NCBI RefSeq assembly: GCF_900142015.1
Contig: NZ_FQZN01000004.1
Coordinates: 62,001 to 126,000, forward strand
From: Bacteroides stercorirosoris
GTDB lineage: Bacteria; Bacteroidota; Bacteroidia; Bacteroidales; Bacteroidaceae
DNA length: 64,000 bases
Direction of reading: 5' to 3'
The translations under genes and the position numbers were made by a program. The notes below the pieces were generated by a model, which did not search any database, had not been told where the DNA came from, and was given only the letters and a program-made list of their open reading frames with translations. Shown piece after piece: positions 1 to 9,179 of this stretch; position 1 is the stretch's first letter, and each line of letters opens with the position of its first letter.

Positions 1-1976
1 CTGCCATCACTACCGGAAACATCGCTTATTCGGTGAACGCTTTCTCCAAGTTAGGGCAGAAAGAATTCAAAGGAGTACTGAATTACCACACCAACCACTT
101 CGGCTGGCAGAATGTGGACATGAATGTATCCGGTGGCATTGGCGACCATTGGTTGTATACCGCCAGCATTTATCAGAATTTCGACCCGGGCAGCTTCGCC
201 CCTAAGTTTGAAAACTTCAGCGACCGTACTCAGCTCTATCACGCCGGATTGACCCGGCTGTTCAATAACAACCGTGGGAAGTTCTCCGTCATTTATAAAT
301 TCTCGAAAAGCAATGCGCTCGGCTCGATGATTAACGCGGCTCCCTTTATTTATGTAGGCGATGGCAGCGTGAAAGAAATTCCGGGCTTCAAGCTGGGGAC
401 TTCCTCGTATGCTCCCGAAGGTGGACGTTTTCAGTACATGGATGTGACGGATGGTAAGATGAAAAGCGGACGCTTTGGCGATTTCACCGGAAACAAGGCG
501 CATGAAGTAGCTATGCTATTCGACTATACCTTCCGCAATAATTTGAACTGGACACTTAACGCCAAATTCATGAATGCCCCCGAAGCCAATTATGTAGACT
601 TTGGCGGTAGTAATATCAGCGAGGCGACTGTAACAGATGGTCTTTTCCTGGATGACTCCAAAGAAGCCTACACCGGACTGGTGGAAGGAAGACGCACCTG
701 GTTGCACTTCGGCAAAGTGAAGAACGTCCTGCTTACTTCCGAACTGAAAAAGAAAGTGGGCAACCACGATATGAGGTTAGGGTTGAACGAGTGGTACTAC
801 CACCTGGATTATCATTCTTCCTCTTTCCAGTGGATAGGAACCGTTACTGAATACCCGCAGATACTGAATCGCCGGGAAGCCGACGGAAGCACCAATAAGT
901 TCAGAGGTTTCAATGAGCTAAGTCCGGAATATACCAAAGGAACTGAAAACAAACTGGCTGCCTACTTCACGGACAACTGGCAAGTAACTCCGAAGCTTAA
1001 TGTTTATTACGGTGCCCGCCTGGAATACTACCGTATGTCTGCCGACCAGATACCTTACGGACGTTATGCTGGTTTTCATATCGGCGATACCCATTCATAT
1101 ACGGACAATGACGGCAACATACTTTCTACTGAAAAGATAGAACCCCATAAAGTGGTAAAAGACAAGCTGAATTATGCAGCAACCGCACAATTCACTTATA
1201 AGATAACAAAGAACTTCGGTCTTACAGCCGATGGAACCATTGCCACCCGTTTCCCCCGCATCAACGAGTATGCCGGAACAGGTCCCACCGAGGAACAGTA
1301 CAAGCGTGTCACCATCCCTTTGCTGCGTGGCGGATTGTTTTATCATAACAACTGGATGAACCTGACTTCCATGATTACATATATCTCCAAGTCGAACAAC
1401 ATCGACCAGCAGAACGTAACGAAACCCGGTACGACGCAATCCAAAACCACCTTATTAATATACGACATCAAGACCCTGGGCTGGACTACCTCGGCAGAAA
1501 TCAATCCGTTCAAAGGTTTCCACCTGCATGCCCTGTTCACTTACCAGAAGCCGACCTATAACAACTATTTCATCAAGTCCCCCTTTGAAGGAGTGCCCGA
1601 CCTAAATGCCAACGGCAACATCGTGAAAGAAATTCCGCAGGTACTTGCTGAAATAGATCCCAGCTACAACATTACTCCCGACCTGCGCGTATGGCTCAGC
1701 TTCCGTTATTTCGGAAAGACGTATGCCAATCTGACCAATGCCCTCTACTTCAACGGCCGTTGGGAAACCTTCGGCGGCGTAAACTGGAAGGTGAACAAGC
1801 ATCTCTCCTTGGGAGCTACGGTTGTGAACTTCTTGAATCAGAAGGGTGCCAGCGGCACTATCAACGGTGCCGAACTGTTGAGCAAGGAAGAAGCCGGAAA
1901 GTTCAAGGATCACTATATGAGCGGTAATTATTTGCGCCCGCTCACTCTGGAATTCAGCGCAAGTCTTTCATTCTAA
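1..1976 (+). CDS. TonB-dependent receptor, C-terminal part (cut by window start)
   Basis: The frame is open from base 3, so the gene begins upstream of the window; about 657 residues remain. What is left is almost entirely the outer-membrane beta-barrel: alternating aromatic strands, long acidic extracellular loops, and a C-terminus ending in a strand with terminal Phe (LEFSASLSF), as is usual for these receptors. The plug domain and any N-terminal extension are outside the window. Family knowledge: such receptors import ligands using energy from TonB-ExbBD. No SusD-type gene follows; the next gene, 42 bases on, is a secreted alpha-galactosidase, so a role in taking up galactoside-containing oligosaccharides is an inference from context. 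It could equally belong to the non-SusC class of carbohydrate or metal receptors. Confidence 0.85.
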   Translation, partial: AITTGNIAYSVNAFSKLGQKEFKGVLNYHTNHFGWQNVDMNVSGGIGDHWLYTASIYQNFDPGSFAPKFENFSDRTQLYHAGLTRLFNNNRGKFSVIYKFSKSNALGSMINAAPFIYVGDGSVKEIPGFKLGTSSYAPEGGRFQYMDVTDGKMKSGRFGDFTGNKAHEVAMLFDYTFRNNLNWTLNAKFMNAPEANYVDFGGSNISEATVTDGLFLDDSKEAYTGLVEGRRTWLHFGKVKNVLLTSELKKKVGNHDMRLGLNEWYYHLDYHSSSFQWIGTVTEYPQILNRREADGSTNKFRGFNELSPEYTKGTENKLAAYFTDNWQVTPKLNVYYGARLEYYRMSADQIPYGRYAGFHIGDTHSYTDNDGNILSTEKIEPHKVVKDKLNYAATAQFTYKITKNFGLTADGTIATRFPRINEYAGTGPTEEQYKRVTIPLLRGGLFYHNNWMNLTSMITYISKSNNIDQQNVTKPGTTQSKTTLLIYDIKTLGWTTSAEINPFKGFHLHALFTYQKPTYNNYFIKSPFEGVPDLNANGNIVKEIPQVLAEIDPSYNITPDLRVWLSFRYFGKTYANLTNALYFNGRWETFGGVNWKVNKHLSLGATVVNFLNQKGASGTINGAELLSKEEAGKFKDHYMSGNYLRPLTLEFSASLSF

Positions 1977-1989
1977 ATTATATTTAATC

Positions 1990-1997
1990 TATTTTTG
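1990..1997 (+). promoter_or_regulatory. Possible Bacteroides -7 element before the alpha-galactosidase
   Basis: TATTTTTG matches the Bacteroides TAnnTTTG -7 consensus and lies 22 bases before the ATG. A good -33 TTG is not visible at the right distance, so the gene may also be read through from the receptor upstream. Confidence 0.35.
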
Positions 1998-2018
1998 TAA
2001 CTAAATTCATCGTACACC

Positions 2019-4208
2019 ATGAAAAATTTACTCGTAACTCTCTTTGCATTCGCATCCCTGACGTATGCCCATGCAGCGGAAAAAGAAACTATCCGCATTT
2101 CTACGGACAACACCGACCTGGTGCTCCAGGTAGGCGAAAACGGTCGCTTGTATCAAACGTATCTGGGCGAGAAACTCTTGCATCAGCAGGATTTGCAGAA
2201 CTTCCGTTGGAATATACATGCCGGGTCGGACGGTAGTGTGAGCAAGCGCGGCTGGGAAGTGTATAGTGGTTCCGGCAATGAAGATTACTTTGAACCTGCC
2301 ATCGCCATCACTCATAATGACGGCAATCCGTCGACGATTCTTTATTACGTTTCTTCCTCGTCCAAGCCTGTAGAAGGTGGTACGGAAACCGTGATAAACC
2401 TGCGCGATAACCAGTATCCGGTAGACGTGGCACTGCATTATGTGGCCTATCCCAAAGAGAACGTCATCAAGACGTGGAGCGAGATAAAGCATCAGGAGAA
2501 GAAACCTGTCATGCTCTCCACCTATGCCTCCACCATGCTCTACTTCAATAATTCCAACTATTACCTGACCGAGTTCAGCAGTGACTGGGCAAAAGAAGCG
2601 CAGATGAGCAGTCAGCAATTGCAGTTTGGCAAGAAAGTGATTGACACGAAGCTGGGAAGCCGTGCTGCCATGCACACCCATCCCTTCTTTGAAGTGGGAC
2701 TGGACCAACCGGTGAACGAACACCAGGGCGATGTCTTGATGGGTACACTGGGCTGGACGGGCAACTTCCGTTTCACTTTCGAAGTGGACAATGTGGGCAA
2801 CCTGCGCGTAATCCCTGCCATCAACCCTTATGCATCGAACTACGAACTGAAACCGAATGAAGTGTTCACCACTCCCGAATTCATTTTCACTTTAAGTTAT
2901 GATGGTGCCTCGCAAGGCAGTCGCAATCTGCACGAATGGGCACGCAACTATAGTCTGAAAGATGGTAAAGGCAGCCGTTTGACCCTTTTGAATAACTGGG
3001 AAAATACAGGTTTCAATTTCAATCAGGAGATACTTGCCGAGTTGATGAAGGAAGCCAAGCATTTGGGAGTGGATATGTTCCTGTTGGACGACGGCTGGTT
3101 TGCCAATAAATACCCGCGTAAGAATGACCATGCCGGTTTGGGCGATTGGGAAGTGACCCACGATAAACTGCCCGGTGGTATTCCCGCCTTAGTAAAAGCT
3201 GCCAAAGATGCGGATGTGAAGTTCGGCATCTGGATTGAACCGGAAATGGTGAACCCCAAGAGCGAACTCTTTGAGAAACATCCGGACTGGGCCATCCAAC
3301 TGCCTAACCGCGAAACGTATTATTACCGCAATCAGTTGGTACTGGATCTTAGCAACCCGAAAGTGCAGGATTATGTATATGGCGTTGTAGAAAACATTAT
3401 GCAGGAAAATCCCGATGTCGCTTTCTTCAAGTGGGATTGCAACAGCCCCATCACCAATATCTATTCCCCATATTTGAAGAATAAACAGGGACAGTTGTAT
3501 ATTGATCATGTCCGCGGTATCTATAATGTTCTGAAACGTGTAAAGGCGAATTATCCCAATGTCCCGATGATGCTTTGTTCCGGTGGCGGTGCACGTTGTG
3601 ATTACGAAGCATTGAAGTACTTCACAGAGTTTTGGTGCAGTGACAATACCGATCCGGTGGAACGTGTCTATATCCAGTGGGGCTTCTCCCAGTTCTTTCC
3701 CGCAAAGGCTATGGATGCCCATGTGACGAGTTGGAACAAGGCGACTTCCATAAAGTTCCGCACCGACGTGGCCTCCATGTGCAAACTTGGTTTCGATATC
3801 GGTCTGAAAGAACTTACTGCCGATGAACTGACTTATTGCCAGACAGCGGTAGCCAACTGGAAACGTCTCCAGAACGCTATAATGGATGGTGACCAGTATC
3901 GTTTGGTTTCTCCGTATGAAGGGAATCATATGGCGCTGAACTATGTAAGTAAAGATACAAACAAGGCGGTTCTGTTTGCTTATGACATTCATCCGCGCTT
4001 TCAGGAAAAGCTGCTGGCGGTGAAATTGCAAGGTCTGGATCCGAACAAACAGTATAAAGTGGAAGAAATCAACTTGATGCCTGCCGCGACTTCCGGGTTG
4101 GTAGCTAATGGAAAAGTATATTCCGGTGATTATCTGATGAAAGTCGGGTTGGATGTATTGGGGTTAGGACAAACTCAGAGTCGGGTTGTTGAGCTGACTG
4201 CTCAATGA
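2019..4208 (+). CDS. Alpha-galactosidase, glycoside hydrolase family 36
   Basis: This 729-residue protein begins with a Sec signal peptide ending near HAAEK, so it is exported, probably to the periplasm. An N-terminal beta-sandwich (about 25-300) precedes a TIM-barrel with the GH36 hallmarks: DDGWF near 355, the nucleophile Asp in FKWDCNSP (D473) and the acid/base Asp in WCSDNTDP (D542). A small C-terminal beta domain closes the protein. The family removes terminal alpha-1,6-linked galactose from raffinose-type sugars and galactomannan, with retention. Length and motifs are complete. It sits directly behind a TonB-dependent receptor, fitting a small uptake and degradation unit. Substrate beyond alpha-galactosides cannot be told from sequence. 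Confidence 0.93.
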   Translation: MKNLLVTLFAFASLTYAHAAEKETIRISTDNTDLVLQVGENGRLYQTYLGEKLLHQQDLQNFRWNIHAGSDGSVSKRGWEVYSGSGNEDYFEPAIAITHNDGNPSTILYYVSSSSKPVEGGTETVINLRDNQYPVDVALHYVAYPKENVIKTWSEIKHQEKKPVMLSTYASTMLYFNNSNYYLTEFSSDWAKEAQMSSQQLQFGKKVIDTKLGSRAAMHTHPFFEVGLDQPVNEHQGDVLMGTLGWTGNFRFTFEVDNVGNLRVIPAINPYASNYELKPNEVFTTPEFIFTLSYDGASQGSRNLHEWARNYSLKDGKGSRLTLLNNWENTGFNFNQEILAELMKEAKHLGVDMFLLDDGWFANKYPRKNDHAGLGDWEVTHDKLPGGIPALVKAAKDADVKFGIWIEPEMVNPKSELFEKHPDWAIQLPNRETYYYRNQLVLDLSNPKVQDYVYGVVENIMQENPDVAFFKWDCNSPITNIYSPYLKNKQGQLYIDHVRGIYNVLKRVKANYPNVPMMLCSGGGARCDYEALKYFTEFWCSDNTDPVERVYIQWGFSQFFPAKAMDAHVTSWNKATSIKFRTDVASMCKLGFDIGLKELTADELTYCQTAVANWKRLQNAIMDGDQYRLVSPYEGNHMALNYVSKDTNKAVLFAYDIHPRFQEKLLAVKLQGLDPNKQYKVEEINLMPAATSGLVANGKVYSGDYLMKVGLDVLGLGQTQSRVVELTAQ

Positions 4209-4246
4209 TAGGCTGCTGACGAAGTTTTTCTTTCATTATCTTGATT

Positions 4247-4312
4247 TGCACTGTCACTGTGCAGAATATTTAATAAATTGCACTGTGATAGTGCAATTTA
4301 TTTTTATATTTG
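4247..4312 (+). promoter_or_regulatory. Promoter with two palindromic operator-like sites
   Basis: Two related palindromes lie in tandem. The first (4247-4263) has arms TGCAC/GTGCA. The second (4275-4299) is a perfect 10-bp inverted repeat, AAATTGCACT and AGTGCAATTT, with a 5-base spacer. Both share TTGCACTGT, starting at 4246 and 4278, so the copies are 32 bases (three helical turns) apart. TATATTTG at 4305-4312 fits the -7 consensus just behind the second site, so a bound repressor would cover the promoter. The gene it once drove is the decayed patatin-like gene that follows. The cognate regulator is not recognised in the window. Confidence 0.6.
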
Positions 4313-4334
4313 CGATACTAATACCCTAAAAAAT

Positions 4335-4671
4335 ATGGATGATATCGCTATATGTTGTATGTCGGGTGGATATAAGAATGTGTTCACGCATGGTGTTCTC
4401 AAAGTGGTGCTATGCTGCAATCTATACAACGGTTGTCGGCAGAGATTAAGGAGCATCTATGGGAACCGTCAGCTGGGCGCCTGTTAATAGCGACCAGCCG
4501 GGTGAAGACGGAAGAAGCAGCCTCAGGCGTCCAGGTACTACGATTCATTTTATAAAACCTGATTATGAACTGAAAGATATGGGAGTGGATTATTACACTA
4601 TTACCGGTGACGGATTGGAAGATGCGTATAATTATGGTTTGGCTAAGGGATTAGAGTATCTATGGTCTTAA
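4335..4671 (+). pseudogene. Decayed patatin-like phospholipase gene
   Basis: Three frames carry consecutive pieces of what looks like one protein. The first, from ATG 4335, reads MDDIAICCMSGGYKNVFTHG, resembling the N-terminal oxyanion segment (ICCSGGGYR) of Bacteroides patatin-like acyl hydrolases. From about 4410 a second frame reads AMLQSIQRLSAEIKEHLWEP and ends at a stop near 4555. A third frame (to the stop at 4669-4671) reads KDMGVDYYTITGDGLEDAYN, like a patatin C-terminus. At under 115 codons it lacks the GxSxG nucleophile segment and most of the fold, so there is an internal deletion as well as frameshifts. No product is expected. The assignment rests on remembered family motifs; the disrupted state is directly visible. 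Confidence 0.65.
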
Positions 4672-4693
4672 TAGTTCGGGCTGAACTATTAAG
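4667..4693 (+). terminator. Perfect 11-bp hairpin at the pseudogene end
   Basis: CTTAATAGTTC and GAACTATTAAG form a perfect stem with a 5-base loop, overlapping the stop codon of the decayed gene. No T-run follows, so it may be a weak terminator or mRNA-end hairpin. Confidence 0.5.
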
Positions 4694-4719
4694 CTATCGT
4701 TTGAATTTATCTTCAATGC

Positions 4720-4750
4720 TTTGCTGTTTCGCATTTTGGAAGTATATTTG
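4720..4750 (+). promoter_or_regulatory. Promoter of the 489-residue unknown gene
   Basis: TTTG at 4720-4723, a 19-base spacer and TATATTTG at 4743-4750 match the Bacteroides sigma-ABfr promoter pattern closely. The ATG is 52 bases downstream. Confidence 0.6.
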
Positions 4751-4801
4751 TCATCGTTGCAGAATACTCCTGCATGAATAAACAGATAAAATTAAATTGC
4801 A

Positions 4802-6271
4802 ATGAAGATTATCGGTAGTGAATGGAGATTAGGGCATTGGTTTGCGGTAGCATCAGCTTCGGATACCTATTATGTGAAGCTGGCTAACAGAATACGCGAT
4901 TATATACGTTTTGCCGATCTTAATGACCTATTAACGGATTTTGAACAGCACAATCTGGCGAAACTCATTACTTTCTATTTTGAAGATGTTATTTCCGATG
5001 TGGGGATATGGCGTGCTTTTGTTACGGCCCATAAGGAAATGTATGGCAAGTATCTGCCTTTCTATAACGTGGATGAATCGCAATATTATGCGGATGAAAT
5101 AAACCTGGAAGATATTTGTTTCCTCATATGGATGGGCGTACAGCAATATCAGAAAGGAGTTTTTATCAATCCTGAAAATCCGGGACTGATGCAACTGGCG
5201 GATAAGCTGTATGCCCTGTTGGATAAAGAGTTTGAGAATGCACCCATCAATACGGAACTGGTAGAGAAAATGTATAAGTCCGAATGGTTTGAAGATTTCT
5301 ATTTGCTGAAAGATTGGTGTGCACAGTTTTATAGGAGCGCCTATCTGTTGCAGGACGAACGTGAATGGGATCACCAGGATGAGGTGGATGAAGAATTCTC
5401 CGAAATGTTAGAAGACGATAACGTAAGAGATTATGCTGTGGCGTCTTATTTGGCTATTAATTCCAAAATAGGCCCTTTGGCATTGACCGTACCCGAATGG
5501 GCACAATATATACTGAAAAGCAAGGGCATGAACCGGGAAGCGGAGTTATTGGCCGGCATAAAGTGTTTGCCCTATAATCTGTATTTGCTGAAGGAGCATG
5601 ATGCGGATGTACTGGTAGTGGAAAGCCTGGATGGAACAGTTTATACGGTAGACCGTTCGTCCATGGATTCTTTGCAGGATGACATTCTGGAGAAGCATAA
5701 CGCATTGCTCACTTCTTTGGCTTTTTATGATAGTGATAACTGGCAGGTTTGCGGCATAACCTCATGGGTTGAGAGTAGCGAAGTTTTTTATAAGATGCGT
5801 GAGGAGCAGGAAGAGGAGAAAGCGAGCGACCGGGAATTGTATGATAAATTGCTGCAAGTGACTGGAAACTACCCGTTGATTTACTTTGCCGGCTGTGAGG
5901 ATTTGATGCAATGGCTGGGTAAGCACATTGGATTTTCTCCGGATTTTGTGCCAACGGAAAGGATGGAAAATGGCAGGAACATTGCAGTCTTTATTCTTCC
6001 GGACGGGCAACTTTCTATTCTTCCGGATGGAGCCCTTTATATAAAGGATGAGCGGAATCCTTATTATAATCCGGAGCAGGCGAAGAGGCAGGCACTTAAA
6101 GTTATAGTTGAACCGTCTATGACATCAAAAGAAATGCTTTACTATCTGTTGGAACGCCAGATGCTGCCTGATGCACAGATTAATTCGCTGCAAGGCTCCG
6201 AACGTGGGCGGCAATTAATTCAGGAGAATATTGATTTTGTGGCCCGTTTCAGCCGTAGATATAAATATTAA
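4802..6271 (+). CDS. Unknown protein, 489 residues, possibly DUF3843-related
   Basis: I do not recognise a function. The protein is soluble-looking: no signal peptide, no membrane segment, acidic overall, with an EEEEK-rich helix near 330-350. Its start, with SDTYYVKLANRI at about 20-31, resembles the opening of the DUF3843 proteins of Bacteroidetes (a basic/aromatic start followed by YYLxLAN), but this is a recollection, not a search. The first half is alpha-helical and aromatic; the C-terminal part (about 380-440) contains short beta-type repeats (FILPDGQLSILPDGALYIKD). It has its own promoter and is followed by a terminator-like hairpin, so it is probably transcribed alone. Confidence 0.85.
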   Translation: MKIIGSEWRLGHWFAVASASDTYYVKLANRIRDYIRFADLNDLLTDFEQHNLAKLITFYFEDVISDVGIWRAFVTAHKEMYGKYLPFYNVDESQYYADEINLEDICFLIWMGVQQYQKGVFINPENPGLMQLADKLYALLDKEFENAPINTELVEKMYKSEWFEDFYLLKDWCAQFYRSAYLLQDEREWDHQDEVDEEFSEMLEDDNVRDYAVASYLAINSKIGPLALTVPEWAQYILKSKGMNREAELLAGIKCLPYNLYLLKEHDADVLVVESLDGTVYTVDRSSMDSLQDDILEKHNALLTSLAFYDSDNWQVCGITSWVESSEVFYKMREEQEEEKASDRELYDKLLQVTGNYPLIYFAGCEDLMQWLGKHIGFSPDFVPTERMENGRNIAVFILPDGQLSILPDGALYIKDERNPYYNPEQAKRQALKVIVEPSMTSKEMLYYLLERQMLPDAQINSLQGSERGRQLIQENIDFVARFSRRYKY

Positions 6272-6303
6272 GGAGGGGATGCTCAAAGTGACTTTTGCCT
6301 CCT
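6271..6303 (+). terminator. Terminator-like hairpin after the unknown gene
   Basis: AGGAGG (6271-6276) pairs with CCTCCT (6298-6303), with an inner CAAAGT/ACTTTTG pairing. It starts at the stop codon. The T-run is poor, so strength is uncertain. Confidence 0.5.
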
Positions 6304-6341
6304 CTTGCATATAGACTTTTTCGGTACTTTGACCTAATACA

Positions 6342-9113
6342 ATGAAGATGAGAAGAATTTATTGGCTGTTGATATTGATACCGGTTTTTATTGGAGGATT
6401 ATTGGCTTCGTGTACCCGGAATGAGCCTCGTTTCCGTATCGGGGTATCGCAGTGCAGTGATGATGAATGGCGCCATCAGATGAATAACGAGATGCTGCGT
6501 GAAGCACTCTTTTACGATGGGGTAGAGGTGGACATCCGTACCGTGAAGGATGACAATGTCCGCCAGATAGAAGACATCCGTAACTTTATAGAAGAAGGTG
6601 TAGATTTGCTTGTAGTTGCTCCCAACGAAGCCGCTCCTATTACTCCGGTGGTGGAAGAAGCCTACGACCGGGGAATTCCCGTCATTGTATTCGACCGTAA
6701 GATACTTTCCGACAAATACACCGCTTACATCGGTGCGGACAATTATGAAATAGGAAAGGCGATAGGCCGCTACGTGGTTAATATGCTTCAGGGGCAAGGT
6801 AATGTAGTGGAAATATCAGGCTTGACAGGTTCCACACCGGCGATGGACCGCCATCAGGGATTTGTCTCCGCCATTTCACCTTATCCCGGTATTAAACTTC
6901 TGGCAAGTGAAGATGCCGGATGGTTACGCTCCGAAGCAGGGCAGAAAATGGATACCTTGCTGGCACACTTCCCTCAGATAGATGTGGTGTATGCCCAGAA
7001 TGACCGTATGGCGGCAGGTGCTTATGCCGTTGCCCGGCAGAAAGGCAGGGCGGGAGAGATGCGCTTCATCGGTACGGATGCCCTGTCCGGTGAAGGCTAC
7101 GGCGTGGAACAGGTGTTGAAAGGAGAACTGGATGCCACGTTTATTTACCCTACCGGTGGCGACCGGGTGATACAGATGGCCATGGATATCTTGAACAAAC
7201 GCGGTTTTCCGCGCGAGACCATATTGAGTACTTCCGTTGTGGATGCCACCAACGCCCAGATAATGCAGATGCAGACCACGCACATCGCCACCCTTGACGG
7301 AAAGATAGAAACCCTGAACGGAAAGATGAACCATTATCTTGACCGTTATGCAACGCAGCAAGTAGTACTGTATGGTAGTCTCCTGGTACTTTTACTGGTC
7401 ATTGGCCTGTTGGTTGCCGTTTATATTTCTTTGCGCACCAAGAATCGTCTGAACCGCGAACTTTCCCGCCAAAAGGAGAAACTGGAACTCCAAAAGCTAC
7501 AACTAACCCAGCAAAAGGAACAACTCATCCAGCAGAAGGAGCAACTGGAACAACTATCCCACGAATTGGAAGCGGCCACCCATGCCAAACTGGTTTTCTT
7601 TACCAATGTTTCCCACGATTTCCGTACTCCGCTGACACTGATTGCCGACCCTATCGAACAGCTTCTTACTGATAAATCCCTCGGAGAACGTCCCCGCCAG
7701 TTGTTGGAACTGATGAAGAAGAATGTGAATATTCTCCTTCGCCTTGTCAATCAAATCCTCGATTTCCGTAAGGTGGAGAATGGGCGTATGGAACTTCATC
7801 TGGAGCCTTTCGACCTGTTGGGCAATTTCCGTAGCTGGAACGATTCCTTCCGCATGGCCCTGCTGAAAAAACATATCTCTTTCTCCTTCGAAGCCATGCC
7901 CGATGTGGATTTCCGCATCATGGCGGACTGCGAGAAGATGGAGCGCATCTACTTCAACCTGTTGTCCAATGCCGTGAAGTATACCCCTGAGAATGGAAAG
8001 ATAGTCGTGAGCCTGCAAGCCGATGTCGCGAGCCTTCGCTTCTCTGTCTTCAACTCCGGCAGCTACGTTTCCTCCCAGGAAGTGGATGCCATCTTTGAGC
8101 GTTTCTATCAGATAGATGGTCATCAGGCGGGCACAGGCATCGGACTGGCTCTTGTACGCGCCTTTGTAGAAATGCATGGCGGGCAAATCACTGCTCAGAG
8201 TGATGAGAAGGGAACGACATTTACCGTCCTTCTTCCGGCTCAGAGCATTTCCCAATATCATCCTACCGTGGTGACGCTGCCTGCCGAAGAGACGGAAGTT
8301 TCCGCTACGTTAGTGGAAAGCGAGTTATCGGCTGATGAAGAGGAGGCAGGAGCAACGGGACGTCCCACAGTATTGGTTATTGATGATAATGCCGATATCC
8401 GTCATTATGTAAAGACGCTGCTCGCCGAAGAATATCGGGTACTGGACGCACCGGAAGCAGCTACAGGCATACGCCTTGCCATGAAGTACGTCCCCGACGT
8501 GATTGTTTCCGATGTAATGATGCCCGGTATGGATGGTGTGGAGTGTTGCCGCCGTCTGAAAACAGAATTGCAAACTAGCCATATCCCTGTCATTCTTCTC
8601 ACTGCCTGTTCGCTCGACGAGCAACGCATCCAAGGATACAATGGAGGTGCGGACTCTTATATCTCCAAGCCTTTCAATTCGCAATTGCTCTTGTCCCGTA
8701 TCCGTAATCTGATAGATTCCCGTCGTCAGCTTCGACAGTTCTTCGGTGATAACCAGACGTTGGCGAAAGAGAATATCAGCGATATGGATAAGGATTTCGT
8801 TTCCCGTTTCAAGGCTCTTGTGGAAGAGAAGATGAGAGACGCGGAACTGAATGTAGAGGACTTGGGCAAGGATATGGGATTGAGCCGTGTACAACTTTAC
8901 CGTAAGTTGAAGTCACTCACCAACTATGCGCCCAATGAACTGCTGCGTCAGGCTCGCCTCAAAAAGGCGGCTTCTCTGCTTGCTTCTTCGGAGATGACGA
9001 TTGCGGAGATTGCCTATGAGGTTGGTTTCTCTTCTCCTTCTTATTTCACGAAGTGTTACAAGGAGCAATTCGGTGAAAGTCCTACGGATTTCTTAAAGAG
9101 AAAGAATTTATAG
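6342..9113 (+). CDS. Hybrid two-component regulator with periplasmic sugar-binding sensor (BT1754-like)
   Basis: One 923-residue protein joins a whole signalling pathway. After a hydrophobic N-terminus with a possible lipobox (LLASC) comes a LacI/RbsB-type periplasmic binding domain (about 35-315: RIGVSQCSDDEW, VAPNEAAPITPV, IGTDALSGEGYG). A membrane span (about 342-366) and a QQKEQL-rich coiled coil lead to the kinase: His425 in VSHDFRTPLT and the GIGLALVRAF ATP-lid region. A receiver follows with phospho-acceptor Asp724 (SDVMMPGMDG), then an AraC-type helix-turn-helix at the C-terminus. The sensor strongly resembles the fructose-sensing BT1754 of B. thetaiotaomicron as I recall it. No SusCD pair adjoins it; possible targets are the kinase gene downstream or the upstream receptor/alpha-galactosidase pair. 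Confidence 0.93.
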   Translation: MKMRRIYWLLILIPVFIGGLLASCTRNEPRFRIGVSQCSDDEWRHQMNNEMLREALFYDGVEVDIRTVKDDNVRQIEDIRNFIEEGVDLLVVAPNEAAPITPVVEEAYDRGIPVIVFDRKILSDKYTAYIGADNYEIGKAIGRYVVNMLQGQGNVVEISGLTGSTPAMDRHQGFVSAISPYPGIKLLASEDAGWLRSEAGQKMDTLLAHFPQIDVVYAQNDRMAAGAYAVARQKGRAGEMRFIGTDALSGEGYGVEQVLKGELDATFIYPTGGDRVIQMAMDILNKRGFPRETILSTSVVDATNAQIMQMQTTHIATLDGKIETLNGKMNHYLDRYATQQVVLYGSLLVLLLVIGLLVAVYISLRTKNRLNRELSRQKEKLELQKLQLTQQKEQLIQQKEQLEQLSHELEAATHAKLVFFTNVSHDFRTPLTLIADPIEQLLTDKSLGERPRQLLELMKKNVNILLRLVNQILDFRKVENGRMELHLEPFDLLGNFRSWNDSFRMALLKKHISFSFEAMPDVDFRIMADCEKMERIYFNLLSNAVKYTPENGKIVVSLQADVASLRFSVFNSGSYVSSQEVDAIFERFYQIDGHQAGTGIGLALVRAFVEMHGGQITAQSDEKGTTFTVLLPAQSISQYHPTVVTLPAEETEVSATLVESELSADEEEAGATGRPTVLVIDDNADIRHYVKTLLAEEYRVLDAPEAATGIRLAMKYVPDVIVSDVMMPGMDGVECCRRLKTELQTSHIPVILLTACSLDEQRIQGYNGGADSYISKPFNSQLLLSRIRNLIDSRRQLRQFFGDNQTLAKENISDMDKDFVSRFKALVEEKMRDAELNVEDLGKDMGLSRVQLYRKLKSLTNYAPNELLRQARLKKAASLLASSEMTIAEIAYEVGFSSPSYFTKCYKEQFGESPTDFLKRKNL

Positions 9114-9145
9114 CTTTACAGGGGGAGGAAACAATAATAATTGCC

Positions 9146-9153
9146 TACTTTTG
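9146..9153 (+). promoter_or_regulatory. -7 element before the PfkB kinase
   Basis: TACTTTTG matches TAnnTTTG and lies 26 bases before the ATG; no clear -33 element is visible. It suggests the kinase can be transcribed separately from the regulator 66 bases upstream. Confidence 0.4.
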
Positions 9154-9179
9154 TAGTCTGAAACAGGAATAGACATTTT

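Noticed and set aside
4278..4487. A genuine 69-residue protein
   Set aside because: Only part of it resembles a known family and neighbouring frames continue the same family, so decay is the better reading; a start at 4278 would also lie inside the operator.
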